Origin: Mansonella perstans
Taxonomy: Eukaryota; Nematoda; Chromadorea; Rhabditida; Onchocercidae
Assembly: GCA_037074765.1 (NCBI GenBank)
Contig: JBAMDO010000572.1
Coordinates: 538,501 to 602,500 of the forward strand
DNA: 64,000 nucleotides
Direction: 5' to 3'
The notes under the pieces are model-generated. The model searched no databases and had not been told where the DNA came from. It saw only the letters and a program-made list of their open reading frames with translations. The position numbers and the translations under genes were made by a program. Below, piece by piece: positions 25,199-37,815 of this stretch; positions within the stretch are counted from its first letter, which is position 1, and every line of letters begins with the position of its first letter.

Positions 25199-26638
25199 CT
25201 GCAATGCTTATAATTTAGCTATGTAAAGAAGATCAGCCTAGTTTATCTAATGAGACCATGTAAGCAAACATCCCGTTGCTAACCATTTCAATTATTGCAG
25301 TTCCAGTAGCAAATTATATTTGTACTTATGAGAACAAATGTTAATTTGCTAAATCGATCATTTTGACTTTACAGATATTTTGATCGACTTAGATTGCCAA
25401 CATAATTTATTTGGTTTGAATACTTACCGACTAATTGTCAATTAAAGCGGTATTTTCAACAACATATATGTAACCATTTATAATTGTTGAACAGAAGTTA
25501 CTAAATGGGGTCATTTGTTCATCGTGCAGATGAAAGAAAATTGTCGTTTTCGCGAATAATCGTGATCTTTACATGGTATCTGATGTCATTCCCATTATGT
25601 CATTCGATTTCAGAGAGATCAAAATGTTGTTGAATGACGGATCAGAAAGCAGTAATCAGCGCCTTTGCTTTTGAATTTTTTCCAAACATAAATCTTTGAA
25701 TTATCGGTAAAACATCAATAGCTGGAACAAAAACTTCTTTTTAAAAATAACTAATTAAAACTACTAGCCATAGAAAAATTTAATTTAGATTATATTTCAA
25801 TTTTTTGACTCAGCTAAAAAATTTCAAACATCAGAAATTGAAAAAATTTGTTTAAATGAAACGAGATATTACATTCACATTCCTTTCTGACTTGTAATTG
25901 ACTATTTTAATTTTATTTTTTGATTAAAATCTCGAAAAATTTCCCACCAGTATGAAATTTCTATCAATCAACGAAAACAGTAACATCTGCTTTATTGCTT
26001 TCACATTCTATAATGTTGAAATAAAAGTTGCAAGAAAACATTCCGAAATTTATTAACATTCTTGAAAAACGCCTTGTCAGACCTTTCTTTCGATTTTATT
26101 TTCTTGTTTTTTTCATTTTGATTGATGAAATCTTTTATTTCTTTACTATTTTTCCTTTCATACATAAGTATACATACTTTTGGCGACATTGACAATCACA
26201 TGCATGCGCATTTATTACTGAATATCACTGTTCAACAGGAATACAAAATGAGAAAATCACTTAATAATAGAGAAAGTAATTTTGATTTAATTTATGCAGC
26301 AATTGTCACCACTACTGGAATTCATTGGTTATCTTGTGCATTGGCTAATGGCTCAACTAAATGTCTAGTGTGAAACAATTGTTTTTAGTTTCATTGCTTT
26401 TGTCCATCCTCCTTTCTTCAATATTTTAAGGTTTGGGATTGCTGAACAAATGAAGTAATTGTTGTAAACTTCGCTTTTTTTCTTGTAATTATTCACAAAA
26501 TTTACTGTTTCTTATTTTGCATTGATTCAATATAGCAAATATTAAGAGCAGTTGTATCAGAAAATTACTGCTAATTAAATTTCATTACTTTTGATTATTT
26601 GGTTCTAAAATATTAAGGGTTATTTAACGATCCATATG
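25199..26638. other. Spacer between the two paralogous membrane-protein genes
   Basis: 1.4 kb, AT-rich. Contains one plus-strand open frame with a signal-peptide-like start (26125-26373), listed separately with low confidence; nothing else was supportable. Confidence 0.5.
26125..26373 (+). CDS. Possible small secreted protein (weak)
   Basis: Open frame of 82 residues beginning MKSFISLLFFLSYISIHTFG, which reads as a signal peptide, followed by a short soluble part with two Cys. It lies on the strand opposite its neighbours. I see no acceptor directly upstream and no family match, so it may be a chance frame. Confidence 0.2.
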   Translation: MKSFISLLFFLSYISIHTFGDIDNHMHAHLLLNITVQQEYKMRKSLNNRESNFDLIYAAIVTTTGIHWLSCALANGSTKCLV

Positions 26639-28789
26639 TTAAACAGACTGAAGACCACTATCCTCATGATAGTCATGTAATGACGAATTGGGTGATAGCC
26701 GTTTCGAAATTGTTGAATTGGTCCCCGTGATCGTTGTTTTGCATGGTGTGCAAGTTGATGATGCTAAAGCTGGAATTGAAGTACGATTCAATATCCTTGG
26801 ACCTGTTAATGTGTGGCTACCGTCAATATTCAAATTTTCATTTATCCAAAATCGTTGCAAGAAACATTTCTGATCCCATGGAATATCATACCTGAAATTG
26901 CAGCTTCTTCTAAAGCAGTTTTACAGGCAAGTAACTTCGGTTTGTTAATAGAAGAATCTAAAAATTTCATGTTTTTTCCATCCTGTCGTTGTCAGTTGCG
27001 CAAAATAAATTGATACTAACCTATCGTCAGGATTTTTAGCAGGTTTTGCAAGCTGTTCCGAGTAGAGATATGTATTAAGATGAGTGTTAAGCTGTGATTG
27101 TTTCTGCAGCAATGATATGAAGTGACGTTGCTTGCTGATAATTAAGAGCAAGCAGATCAAGCCTAAGAGGCTCATCAATGTCAAGCTCAGCAAAAATATG
27201 AGCAAAGTTTGTTCGCCGAAGAAAAATTGTGCAAATTTTTCTATCAAACTCATTTTAATCGTGGCATCTCCTTCAGTTGATTCATGCTGCAATTTTTTGT
27301 AAAGTTATAATGATGTTAATTATGAATAATTCAGCAAATCAAATCAATTACAGCTTCAAAAATTTTAATTCGACTATCCTGGAGATTCTGGGATGGTAGG
27401 AAATGGTTCATTTACCTCATGTGTTGATTCGACAAGCATCATACCATCATGTATCGAACACCATGGACAATGTTTTGTATATTTTCGGGCAATAAAGGAA
27501 GCATTAAAACATTTGCCTCGAATTTCAATACTAAGTTTGCCATGCCGTTCATTTATCGATAACTCATCTTCCGTCAACGTTTGATAATTGTTAAATTCCT
27601 AAAAATTTTAAAATTGCTCAAAAAATTGGGCAGAGCCATTTAGAAATTATAAATTCCCGATTCACTTATTGATTAGTTGAGTTAATTTATGTTGGCAATG
27701 GCTTGATCGTCAAAAATCACCGTCCACTGTGCAGTTGTTTAGTCTAGAGATCAGGATTTTCCTGAGATATTTTACATGTGTTTGATTCTGGTAATAGTTC
27801 TATTAAGCAGTTTTGTTGTTGACATCTCGCAAGAATTTTAAAGCAATTTTAAGAAAAGAAAAAAGCTAAAAATATTTGTAATAATATTTGTGTTTTTTTT
27901 GGGAGGATTTGTCGATACATTGTAATAATGAGTAGTAATTAAATTGTGGAAACTTTAAGATCACATATGAAACCTGAATCTCATCATTTTCTTTGAATAT
28001 TTCAATATTCTGTGTGATATCACAAGTTCGTGAGAATCCATACAAAGGATCTATACCGATAACTTCACATTGAAGATTGATTTCATGAGGTTTACCATTT
28101 ATCCAATGAGTAATGAATTTTCGAGAATGTCTCTAAAATAGAACTGAATCAGTTCAAAATAAAAAATTTTACTGGTGATTCTCTTAATTTTTAAATTGAA
28201 TATTGAATACTTCGCCAATACCTTCAAATATTATTTTTGTTTATGCTTAAGTTAGTAAGCTTTTTAAGAAGAATCATATTAAATTTCGTAAAGAATTCAA
28301 ATTTTTTCTTCTTTGACTTGAAAGTTGAAATTGAAATCCCATAAATCGCAATGTTGATAATGATAATAAAAATAGCTATTAATTTTCATTGCAAAATTTT
28401 TTGAAAAAAAATTTCTTAAAAAGAAGGACAATGTGTGAATTTTAATAAGGAATGAAAACATGTAGATAATTTTATAGAGCTACAGTATTTTCTTCCGGTA
28501 TAAATTGTTAGAATTCGAAAGTTAAAAATGAAAATGAAACCGAAAAATGTACCTCAACAAAATTTTCCGTAATACTCCAACTCACTGAGATAATTTCAGC
28601 ATTAAATTTGTTTGATTTGGAGATTCTGAAACGTGGATTAGCACATCCACCTGTTGTTAGACATGTTGGCTTCCAATGTACAGTTTGAAGTTCTAATTCA
28701 ATCCAGTAGTTAATATTATTTTCCATTATGGAAAATATCAAATGCAATCGTGCTGCAACTATTACTGCCAAGCTAATTAGCACTTGCAT
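26639..28789 (-). CDS. Unrecognised single-pass membrane protein, paralogue A
   Basis: Unknown family. Five exons in frame: 28553-28789, 27974-28132, 27416-27598, 27021-27286, 26639-26909; 371 residues. Features: signal peptide MQVLISLAVIVAARLHLIFS; ectodomain with paired Cys (HWKPTCLTTGGCANPRF; EVIGIDPLYGFSRTCDIT; GKCFNASF; HCPWCSIHDG); transmembrane helix at about 220-243 (LLIFLLSLTLMSLLGLICLL); then a tail of about 128 residues, partly Ser/Thr-rich. Acceptor TTTTTTCAG lies 13 nt above the ATG, a probable trans-splice site. It shares exon phases and the motif G[IV]DP-x-Y-x-F-x-R-x-CD with the gene at 23336-25186. The signal peptide and single helix suggest a type I surface protein. No catalytic motif seen. 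Confidence 0.78.
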
Positions 28790-28803
28790 AATTTTTTTAG
28801 ATC

Positions 28804-31800
28804 TGAAAAAATGGATCGATAACAATGGGCTAAGTTAGCACATTAACGATCTTAAAAGGACGTTAAATAAATTTATTCTTACAGGTAAATCGAATACGAT
28901 AATTTTCCATTTCTGTTTATATACATCAGACTTAAGTGAAAAGACAAACACGTTCATATAAATTGATTCAAGTTGTTAACAGGTAATGCAACTATTTCCA
29001 GATGTTAAGTGAAACAGGACTCTTCATTTGATAGATTCTTTGAAGTATTTTACTAAATTTCTGTTAATGATGAAAATTCATGCTACAGTAACAAATTAAT
29101 AGCAATCGAATTATGGGAAAATAAATATTACGAGGCGATGGTGAGAATAGCAAAATTTGGAAAAATTGAAAAGGAATTTTAAAAAATTTATACACTAAGT
29201 GGAAATGAGATATTTCTTCATGTTTATAAAAATTTCAATAGTTTAGAACTACTTTTAAGACTGCGTATCCGATTGATTGGAAGGATCGATGGCGACAAAA
29301 ACAGGAAGGATATCATTTGTTCATTTCATTAAACAGAATAAAGAAACCGTAGAAATGATCGATAGGTATCGGATGGCTTTTGGTCTAAATGAGAAAATTT
29401 TAAAATTTGGAAAAGGGCGGAACTTTCCTCTGAAAATGAGGAACGAATCTTTCATGAATTTTTTACCAGGATGTGTTTCGTTTCGCGTTTCACTGATATT
29501 ATCGCTTGTTACATGCATATACCACACACACACATGCACATACGCACATGTATTAGTGCTCTTCATTTAACAACAATTTGAAATAATTAAAGGTATGAAC
29601 TATGATTGTAGATAGCTTATTCTGGGCTATTTTTAATAAAAATGAGCCAAAGATCCAAGAACCTCGTGAGTAGAAAAGAGAAAATTGTTGAATCTGTAAA
29701 GTATAACCTTTAAATTTTGATTAATTTTTGCAAATTTTCAACTTCCACCAGGAAATCTGAAAGTTAGCGCATTATTCTATTAGCATTTAGATAGATTTTA
29801 AATGCATTACTTTATTTATTAAGATTTAGATAGACTCAGATAATCATTCCGAGTTTGAGAAGGAAAAAGATTTAGAACAAAGGTGATAGAATAGACATTG
29901 AACCTAAGCTCAATTTAGTGGAATAAGTCAAAATTTTTTGTCAACTAAGCTGACTTTATTTCTCCTTCATTTATTTCAATTCAAATATCGAATCAACAAC
30001 TGAAGATAGGCGAAACTAATGTTGGCTATTTCTTAATTTACGCGATAACTTGGCTCATAAAATGAGTTGAAAAGAAGACATTGTACGCTTGATCAATCCG
30101 TTCATCATTATGGCTCTTTTTTCCCTTTGGGACCATCAAGCTCTAGTCTCTCTTTGCTTTATTCCGCTTTTCACTTCATTTCAAGCTAATGTGCTGTGAA
30201 ATGTAGTATTTAGTCTATAAGTAAAGGCTAACTGGCAATGATCCTACTGCTATATCACATCCTTTCATCTTCATGATTCTATCGGTCAAAATTAATCATT
30301 GCAATGTTATTCGAGCAACTCTGTCTCCGATCCCAATAGAATAAAAATCTGCGCACAATCAGTGATTCATCAACCTTTTACAATGCTCGAATTTCATCAG
30401 CGCAATAAACTTTTTGAAAAATGCAACTCACTAATTTAATTGACTTATTCAGTTACTATCCCAAGTGACAGTAATAATTGATATAGTCTCTACAAGCAAG
30501 ACTGTACAATTTTTGTTTGAGATATTTGAAACAATCATTTTTCATTCGCCATAAATCTGATTTAAATTAAAATCAATAAGAATTGATCAAAGATCGTAAT
30601 ACATCGTCAAAGCCTCCACTTATTTTCAAAACATATTTCTTTTTTTTCACAAGTTCATTTCAAAAACTTTTTTTTGAAAATGAGTTTCCTTGAAGTTTTT
30701 TTTTTTTTTTTTTTTTTTGCAGTTACTCAATTGAAACACCCAAAAACCTATCTTAGTACTTAAAAAAAGTGTCGTTAGATTTGTTGCTCGAAACTTCCGA
30801 AATTAAACGTTCGTCATCCTGAATGAACCCCTCTCTCTTTCATTTCAAATCATTCTGTTATCGAAGGTGTTGAGATAGTAGCGGCCTTTTTCATGAATCC
30901 CATTTAATTTTAATCAGGACCTTTCTGATAGTAATGAATTCAGATTCCAACAGTTTTTACAACTGCGGATTCAGATTCCTTCACGACAATGGATCAAAAA
31001 AAGAAGCGAAGAAAATAGTTGCATCATAGAAATGCAAAATTTAATACAAAATTATTTGTAATGAATCATTTACTTTTGCCCTCAAAACTGAACGTTTGGG
31101 TTCCCATCGTTCCATCGAATTGCTCATATTTTAAATTAAAAAACGAAAATTTATTGCATTTTAAACGTTGGGAAATTGACTTTTTTTTTTTTTTTTCAAA
31201 ATATATTTCTTTTAAATAAGATATTAGCAATTACTGTAATTAACGATTCTATGATGGATGAAATGTTTCGTATAAGGTCGACTAAAGAGAGAAGTTTCTT
31301 AAATGCATTACGGCATGCATTTCCTTTCCCAAGCTGTTTCTCCAATAGACTAAGTAATATTTATTATTCTGAATCGATGATGATTGTATGTCTTAAAGTC
31401 TAATGGAAGGTACTTAGAAGTTTATGCTTGATTAAATAATAAACGAACGACTAAAAGCAAGGCAGCGAATATTTCAATGTTTTGAGCGTCAGCTACGTGC
31501 TACGTTTTTGAACATTTTTTCGAATTTTAAAGATAATTAGCTTTTGCCAGGTAGGCTCGATTAGCGGCATTTCTTTAATTTAAGCAGCGATAAATCTTGG
31601 TCAACATTATTCTTCTATAACAATATTCAGCTCATTGATATTAGAAATTTGTTGAATTTCACATAATTTATAAACTAAAATGAATTCATTGTAGTGTTTA
31701 TGTAATTAAAAATCTAACAAATCATGTTATCTACTTTTTGATCCCAAATAGTATGGCCCCTTTTACAATAAGTGAAATAAAAGAATATTCTGTGGCCAAA

Positions 31801-32127
31801 ACCGTTTTATGCGAACATTTGGCAAATGCGAGCAGTAATTTTACATTTCTTTGATAATAAAATTTCGAATTTATTTAAGATTTCGTGATTTACTGCATTC
31901 AACTTTTTCAATTAAATTTCTTCTATCAGATTAAATTTCAACAATTTGTTGGAAAAAGCCAATTTGCCAATTTAAAATTGCCTAGAAGAATTATGCATTG
32001 ATCCCGCCGATCAGCAATGAAAACTGTAATTTATGTTGAAATTATTTCACAAAGAAAAATGAAAAAAGCGGTATTGCATTCAAGGGTTTTTTACAATTCT
32101 TAAATTATCTTTTCCTGTAAATTACAT
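28804..32127. other. Gene-free stretch of about 3.3 kb
   Basis: No exon with both splice sites and a plausible frame was found. Contains a CA-rich patch near 29522-29550, a 23-base T run (30696-30718) and an 18-20 base T run near 31180. The open frames here (for example 29277-29570, open on both strands) look like chance. Confidence 0.55.
30696..30718. repeat. Poly-T tract, 23 nt
   Basis: Uninterrupted T run in non-coding sequence. Confidence 0.95.
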
Positions 32128-34913
32128 TCAAAATATTTTTTGCTTAGAAACTGCAATTTCTCCGATTGCTTTTAGTTGTAGCCAAACGCCGTCCATTGTT
32201 GGCCGTTCACTGACGTCCGTACGCCAACAACGTCTCATTAACTCCAATACTTCCCGAGGTAACTCAATATCATGCGTTTCTGTAATGCACGCATTTTCTT
32301 TGAAATATGAAGGTATAAGATATATAAGAAGACAGATGATTATTTACCATAATTTTTAAAATCAGTCAAGATTGCTGTTATTTGAAATGTATCATGAATG
32401 TAATAAACAATTAATAGATGACAGAAATAAAATTCTTTGCAAGCTAATTCGTACAACAGGCATTAGTTGATGATTTAATAGTGCAATTATTTGAGCATGA
32501 ATCATTATTTGGTCATTTGACAGTTGATCATTTTTTTTCCTTTATACGGAAAAATTTGCCTAGTAAATACAAAAATAGTGAACGATAAGCTGATAACCTG
32601 GTCTTATTCTTTGTTCTGCTATTAGTTTAGCGCGAATCTTCTCGGAATCCATCGAAAAATATGGCAGATTTCCGGTAAAAATTTCGTAAAGTGTAATACC
32701 AAATGCAAAAACATCGGTGGCTTTTGTCAGCCGCTTCGTCTTGAATATTTCTGGTGCAAGCCAACGAATATTTATTGATTTTTGAGGATTTATTTTTTTA
32801 ATTCTTAAAAATAATCTTTGCGAAATCAGATAAAAGTAGTGCTTGTAGCTATCAATGGGAGGATAGCTAAACAGGAGCATGAATCATTTATTCATTACAC
32901 CATTAATGAGCAGTTTTTAAAGAAGAAAAAAACAAGAAAACGAACGAAAAGTTTAAGACTGCTTACTTGCCGATATGAGAATCACGAAAGTCACCCAAGT
33001 AATACTTGTAGCCATGCAGGGAAGGATAGTTGATCATATTAGAATTGGTAATCATTATTTTTCTTACAAATATATTTCTAGCTTCAATGTTGCAATGAAG
33101 TAATCCGAGAAAATGCATGTCGGATAAAGTTCGTGCAATTATCTGTGCAATCTAAAATAAATGGCAGTACAGGTTCATATTTTTAATATATAGAGTTCAG
33201 TAATTTCACAAAATGTCCTGATCGCAAAAATGTTAAATAAAATTACTTCTATCTTATCCGTAAAAGTAAGACATGGTCTCGCGCGTTGCACAAAATCCGG
33301 ATAGGAACCACAGTTCATGAATGGATAAATAACCATATATGGTGATTGGAAGATTTGCACAGCTTGCACCGGTACTACCGAATCAACGGATATGAATCGT
33401 TGTAGCAAATTTGAGATATGCAACTCCTGAAACATCATATGATCGGACTCTTGAGTATCCTTACCATTAATTGAATTGAACTAAAAAAATTAAATTTTAT
33501 GCATACATGATCGTCATATCTGTGTCATGAAATGAATTTTATCGTAAAAGTTAAAATTTCAGGCCTTACACGACAAATGTTGTTAAGTTCGTCGTTACTG
33601 TAGTTGTGCATTACTTTAATTACCACTTCTTCACATTTCTTTACTGTACTCAAGGTACCGAAAAAACACTGAAAATTCCTTCAGTCATTCCAAGTTGTCA
33701 AAAATATCCTGGAAATTTGCGAAGAAATTTCTAGACAAAAAAGATTGTTTGGATAAAGCGGATACTTGTGACAACTTATTTTACAATTATTGTACTATCC
33801 CAAATTTACCCAAGACTGATATTCAGTTAAATGAAATTATCAGGCTGTCACAAATATCCACTAAGCCTTTTTTAAAATTCATTTAAATGTTCGGTAAAAC
33901 GCCTTCTTTTAGTTACCACTTAGTTTTATGCCAGATACAGTCTATAAATAAATGCACCTAGAAAGGAATTAAAATTTAACTTGATTTACATATCAACTGG
34001 CTGTGACTGGTTAATCCAGAAATATTGGGATTTTCATAAATTAGTTAGTTCGTGTTCTAAATACTAATTAAGAAAAAAAGTGAAATTGGAGAGTTGGAGA
34101 AATTTGACAATCGCAATTACTCTTGACATGGAAATTCATTAATTACATCTGCAATTGTCCTTTTCGAGATTAGTCTTTCTATTTTTATGATGTCATTCTC
34201 TTTAAGGAACAAGTCTAATAAGCTGTAATCATCCTTGTCATCGACATTTGAATTGACGAAGTGTCGTAATATCACGCTTGTCCCCAGTATTGCAGATAAT
34301 ATGTTCATCTAAAAAACACTTTTTTGAAGTAAATCTGGTTGGAAAAGAACTTTTTCCTCAGGTCAAAGCAATAACCGAGTCTACTCACGGGACTCCAAAT
34401 ACACTTCTGAATTAGTCTAGCTACAGAAGCAGTTGACGGATAGATTGAGTTTTCAAAACTGTATGTTCCACAGAATTTCACAATTGATAAATGGTATATT
34501 CGGCCTTCTTCAGACATTAATGAGAATCGAAAACTATCGTCATGCGTACGAGAAATAACATAATCGCCTAAAATGAATTGGTTTGGGAGTTATTTCCATG
34601 AAAATTTAAGTGAATCGGCGGCGAAATGAAAATTCTGAGAAAAAAGAAAATTCTTCCTACACTTGCTTTGGGTCATATCTTTTTTTATAGATGTGACTTT
34701 GAATTTAAATTTATTTCACGAATTTGATTCCATTTTTCATTCACATTTTTGAATGTTAAAGAGAAAAATTAGGGACAAAGTTTGTTTATTCCTCTCAGCT
34801 TCGTTACCTGGATTCTTAAGTATTCTCTGTGCAATGAACATTTCAGAAAGTCTTCCAAAATAGTTTTGCTCCCTTATTTGTAATTCATCGCCACAACAAT
34901 TATTTTGTTCACT
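32128..34913 (-). CDS. SH2 domain-tyrosine pseudokinase, Fes/Fer-like layout (start unresolved)
   Basis: Eight exons in phase: 34808-34913, 34389-34567, 34147-34308, 33570-33668, 33247-33480, 32967-33151, 32598-32803, 32128-32279, together about 440 residues. SH2 domain first (NYFGRLSEMFIAQRILKNPG, DYVISRTHDD, STASVARLIQKCI), then a tyrosine-kinase fold: degenerate glycine loop, VVIKVM with the ATP Lys, FQELHIS (C-helix Glu), SPYMVIYPFMNCGSYPDF hinge, HCNIEARN loop, YYLGDFRDSHIGK, SINIRWLAPEI, DVFAFGITLYEIFTG, ELMRRCW...RPTMDGVW. SH2 plus kinase alone is the short Fes/Fer arrangement common in nematodes. HRD Asp is Asn, DFG is DFR, and the SH2 FLVR Arg position is Ser, so catalysis and phosphotyrosine binding are probably lost. 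The start codon must lie in an exon above 34913 that I could not fix. Confidence 0.85.
32834..32870 (-). repeat. Intronic copy of a kinase-loop segment
   Basis: 37 nt that match 32997-33033 at 28 of 37 positions, in the same orientation and without gaps. The latter is coding sequence just before the DFR motif (YPSLHGYKYYL). This copy would read YPPIDSYKHYF and sits in the next intron, preceded by an acceptor-like TGTTTAG. Likely an old tandem duplication; a decayed or alternative exon. Confidence 0.6.
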
Positions 34914-35174
34914 CTAGAAAATTAATGTTAATTAATCAATTGATAATTGCGCTCTTCACTATTTGGATCCATATCAGTATGGATATGGATTAGCTATATA
35001 AGTTTGCTAAAGGCTTCAGAGTTTCTGATTCCACTTCTTTACAAAGCATCTAATTTTGATTCTTTAAAGGAAAGAGTGTTTGATCTTGATTCTCAATAAC
35101 CAGAGCTCTGATTCTGATTCTCTTCATTAAGGTTAATTGGACAATTTGTTGAGTTACAAATATTGCAGAAGAAA

Positions 35175-35407
35175 TTAAAGGACCATGAGAGGATGCATTT
35201 CGAATCCCATATTGGCAATTAACAGTTGCAATTTTTGCACTGCGTCATTGGAAATAACTTCAGAAGAATTGTTTCGCTTTCTTGCCTTTTTTCCTTCTAA
35301 AGCTTGAACTTCTGTTTTTGATATCTGCAAATTTGCTAAAACTAAAGATAGAAAAATTTCATGGTACTCATTGCTTTGCACATGGATTAATTCTTTTAAA
35401 GCAATCA
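35175..35407 (-). CDS. Orphan coding-like exon, gene unassigned
   Basis: An acceptor TTACGCAG is followed by an open frame (SAFSLIALKELIHVQSNEYH, NLQISKTEVQALEGKKARKR) that runs to a TAA at 35175. There is no in-frame ATG near its 5' end, so it needs an upstream exon, which I did not find. It may be the N-terminal part of the pseudokinase gene if one of the internal GT sites is used, or the last exon of another gene. Composition is coding-like; no family recognised. Confidence 0.35.
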
Positions 35408-37815
35408 GCGAAAATGCTGATCCTGCGTAATAGGTAGGACAGTCACTGTGTTAGTAATGAATTCGGTGAGAATGAAACTTAAGATTACCGTTTTCATTTT
35501 ATGTATTCGTAAACAATGAATCATTTACTAATTGCACTGATCTTTTTAGCATAATCGATAGACAAAAAATTGGAATTTTTTGGAAAATCGTAATTTAAAG
35601 CTAATTCATCTGTGATTAGTTTCCCTTTAAATTTTCACTGTGAGATTGGTTGCATGAATAAATATGTGATAAAATGTAAAATTGTTTTGATCTTTTTTTA
35701 TTGTTGTTGAATAAAAATAGATGACTTAATATTCGGTTAATTGAGTTATCTCCTTAACTTCTTGAGTTTGAAACTATTCAAGAATTTCTCATTCAAATGA
35801 ATACGAGTGATAACATTGGGTTATCAAGCGTTGCACTATTTTACTTGTTTCCAATCATTTCTTTAAGGTTAAATTTTTGGCTGTTATCGAAGTAATTAAA
35901 CCAATCGAATTCATGAAACATCGCGGTAGTATGACCATAATCTAATATGATGACAATTGATCACGCTTATATCAACATAATTCTCACTAATTTATACATT
36001 ATTTTGATGTTTGTATCGCTAATCGATATAATGTATATTTTAACACAAATTAGATTATTGCACTTTAAGCAGCAAAATTTACAATCGATGTAATTTGCGT
36101 TCGTTTTTTCTGCCAAATTTGTTCATAAAAATTCCATACACAACAGTTTTTCTCAATGATAACATATCTGTAGCAACTTCTCTCTCACACTTAATTTTAG
36201 GTGAAAATTGGCTGAATAATAAGAGGGAGAGAATCGTCTGTTTTATTCTTTATTAGTTACTTTACCTTATCATTATTTCATCAATTTAGTTGTACAATTC
36301 ATTCTCAAATTTTGTTTGATATCTTTTAATTCAATAAAGTTTATTTTCTATATTAAAAGTAGAAACAACTTGATCGTTGTTGACATTCTCGGTTGTTGAC
36401 ACTCAAGAATTCTTCCATGGACTTTTCTTTCTTTTTTCTAAATACCATTGTCATATTTGTAAAAATAACTGAAGAAATTCCGAATTTACTAGCAAAAAAA
36501 AAGTGGTGAAGATTGGAAGGAAATTGTTGTTTTTTTTTTTGATCTTAGTGAAATATTGATTTTTATGCGACGTTCAGAAAATCTCAACTCCCTGAAATTT
36601 TTAGTAGTTCATTTTTCACTCCGTGATAAATGGAAATCATGATTTGCTATCCATAAAACATTTTCATACGAAATATAATAGTCTAATTAAGATGAATTTT
36701 CACCCGGCTTTAGTTAAGAATTTTAAGCTTTAATTTGAAAAAAATAAACGGAACTTTTCTAAACGTCTTTTTCCCTTTGAAAATATTCACGTTTTAGCAT
36801 CAGATTATGTTGGCATTCCTTCTTGGAAGATTTTTGTGAAATTTCAATCGTTTATTCTAAAATGCGTATTTTACTCAATGAATTTTTCCAAAAATTTTCC
36901 AGTTGAACTTAAAGATGAAATGGTGTGAAGCATTTCTTATTAATGGCGCAATTTCATTTCTAGTTTCTTTTTTTATCGCAATATTTTAAACAAGTCTCTA
37001 AATAATAACGGAAATCGATATGCGTTTTTAAAATAATTAAGAGAAAAAAGTTCGTATAAATTTAAGCATTAAATATGTGAAATTATCAAATGGCTAAATC
37101 GCAGTGCATGATACAATAACGATTATCATTTCGTTCATGGTTCTATGTCTCCTTGATTCCAATTACTTGAAATATTTAATTCATAAATCTTTTATCAATT
37201 AACCCAGTAAATATGAGGTGTGATGTTTTTCTGCTCTAATCCCGTGATCATCATTTGAGCCTAGTATACTTGCCCAATTTATTTGGACATCCGAACCAAA
37301 ATTGAAATTGTAATCAATTGTATTGAAAGATCGCAAGGTGCAATTTGTTGGCAATTTTAACAATTATGCATAATTAACTCATTTTTGAGCGCAAAAAAAC
37401 AGTCCTTCGCTAATACAACTAAATATATAAACTATTCCAGCAATTTATAATTAATAATGAAAGTTAATTTCTTCTAAAGAATACAGAAAAATTGCAAAGT
37501 TATTTTTTGAAAGAGAAGAAGATACGTAAGCAAATTTACTTTAACGAATAAAAATAGATACTTCTGATTAACGTAACTCATTCACAGGCACACATATACA
37601 CATAAATCCACAGATACATCATCAGTTCAATGAGGCTTAAAGCTTTAGGCTACTTTTTTTAATGTCAAAACTTTTGCCTAATATTTAGCATCTTCTATTT
37701 TTCATAATAGTAGATAAATGCCAAAAAATTGGAAGCCTTTTTTTCAGAACTAAAGAAAGTTTATGCAAAGAAGCCGGAAAAGAAGAGATAGATGGAAAAT
37801 AACATGATTCTATAA
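35408..37815. other. Gene-free stretch of about 2.4 kb
   Basis: Stops in all frames, long AT runs, no paired splice sites around an open frame. Could be a large intron or intergenic. Confidence 0.5.

Noticed and set aside
26945..27020. Read-through end of the paralogue A transmembrane exon
   Set aside because: Splicing AG|GTTAGT to the acceptor at 26910 keeps phase and joins a long tail, so the read-through stop is not used in my model.
29277..29570. 97-residue plus-strand open frame with a hydrophobic end
   Set aside because: The opposite strand is open over the same interval, it includes a CA-repeat, and no splice or family signal was found.
33695..33886. 63-residue plus-strand frame
   Set aside because: Lies in an intron of the pseudokinase on the opposite strand without splice support.
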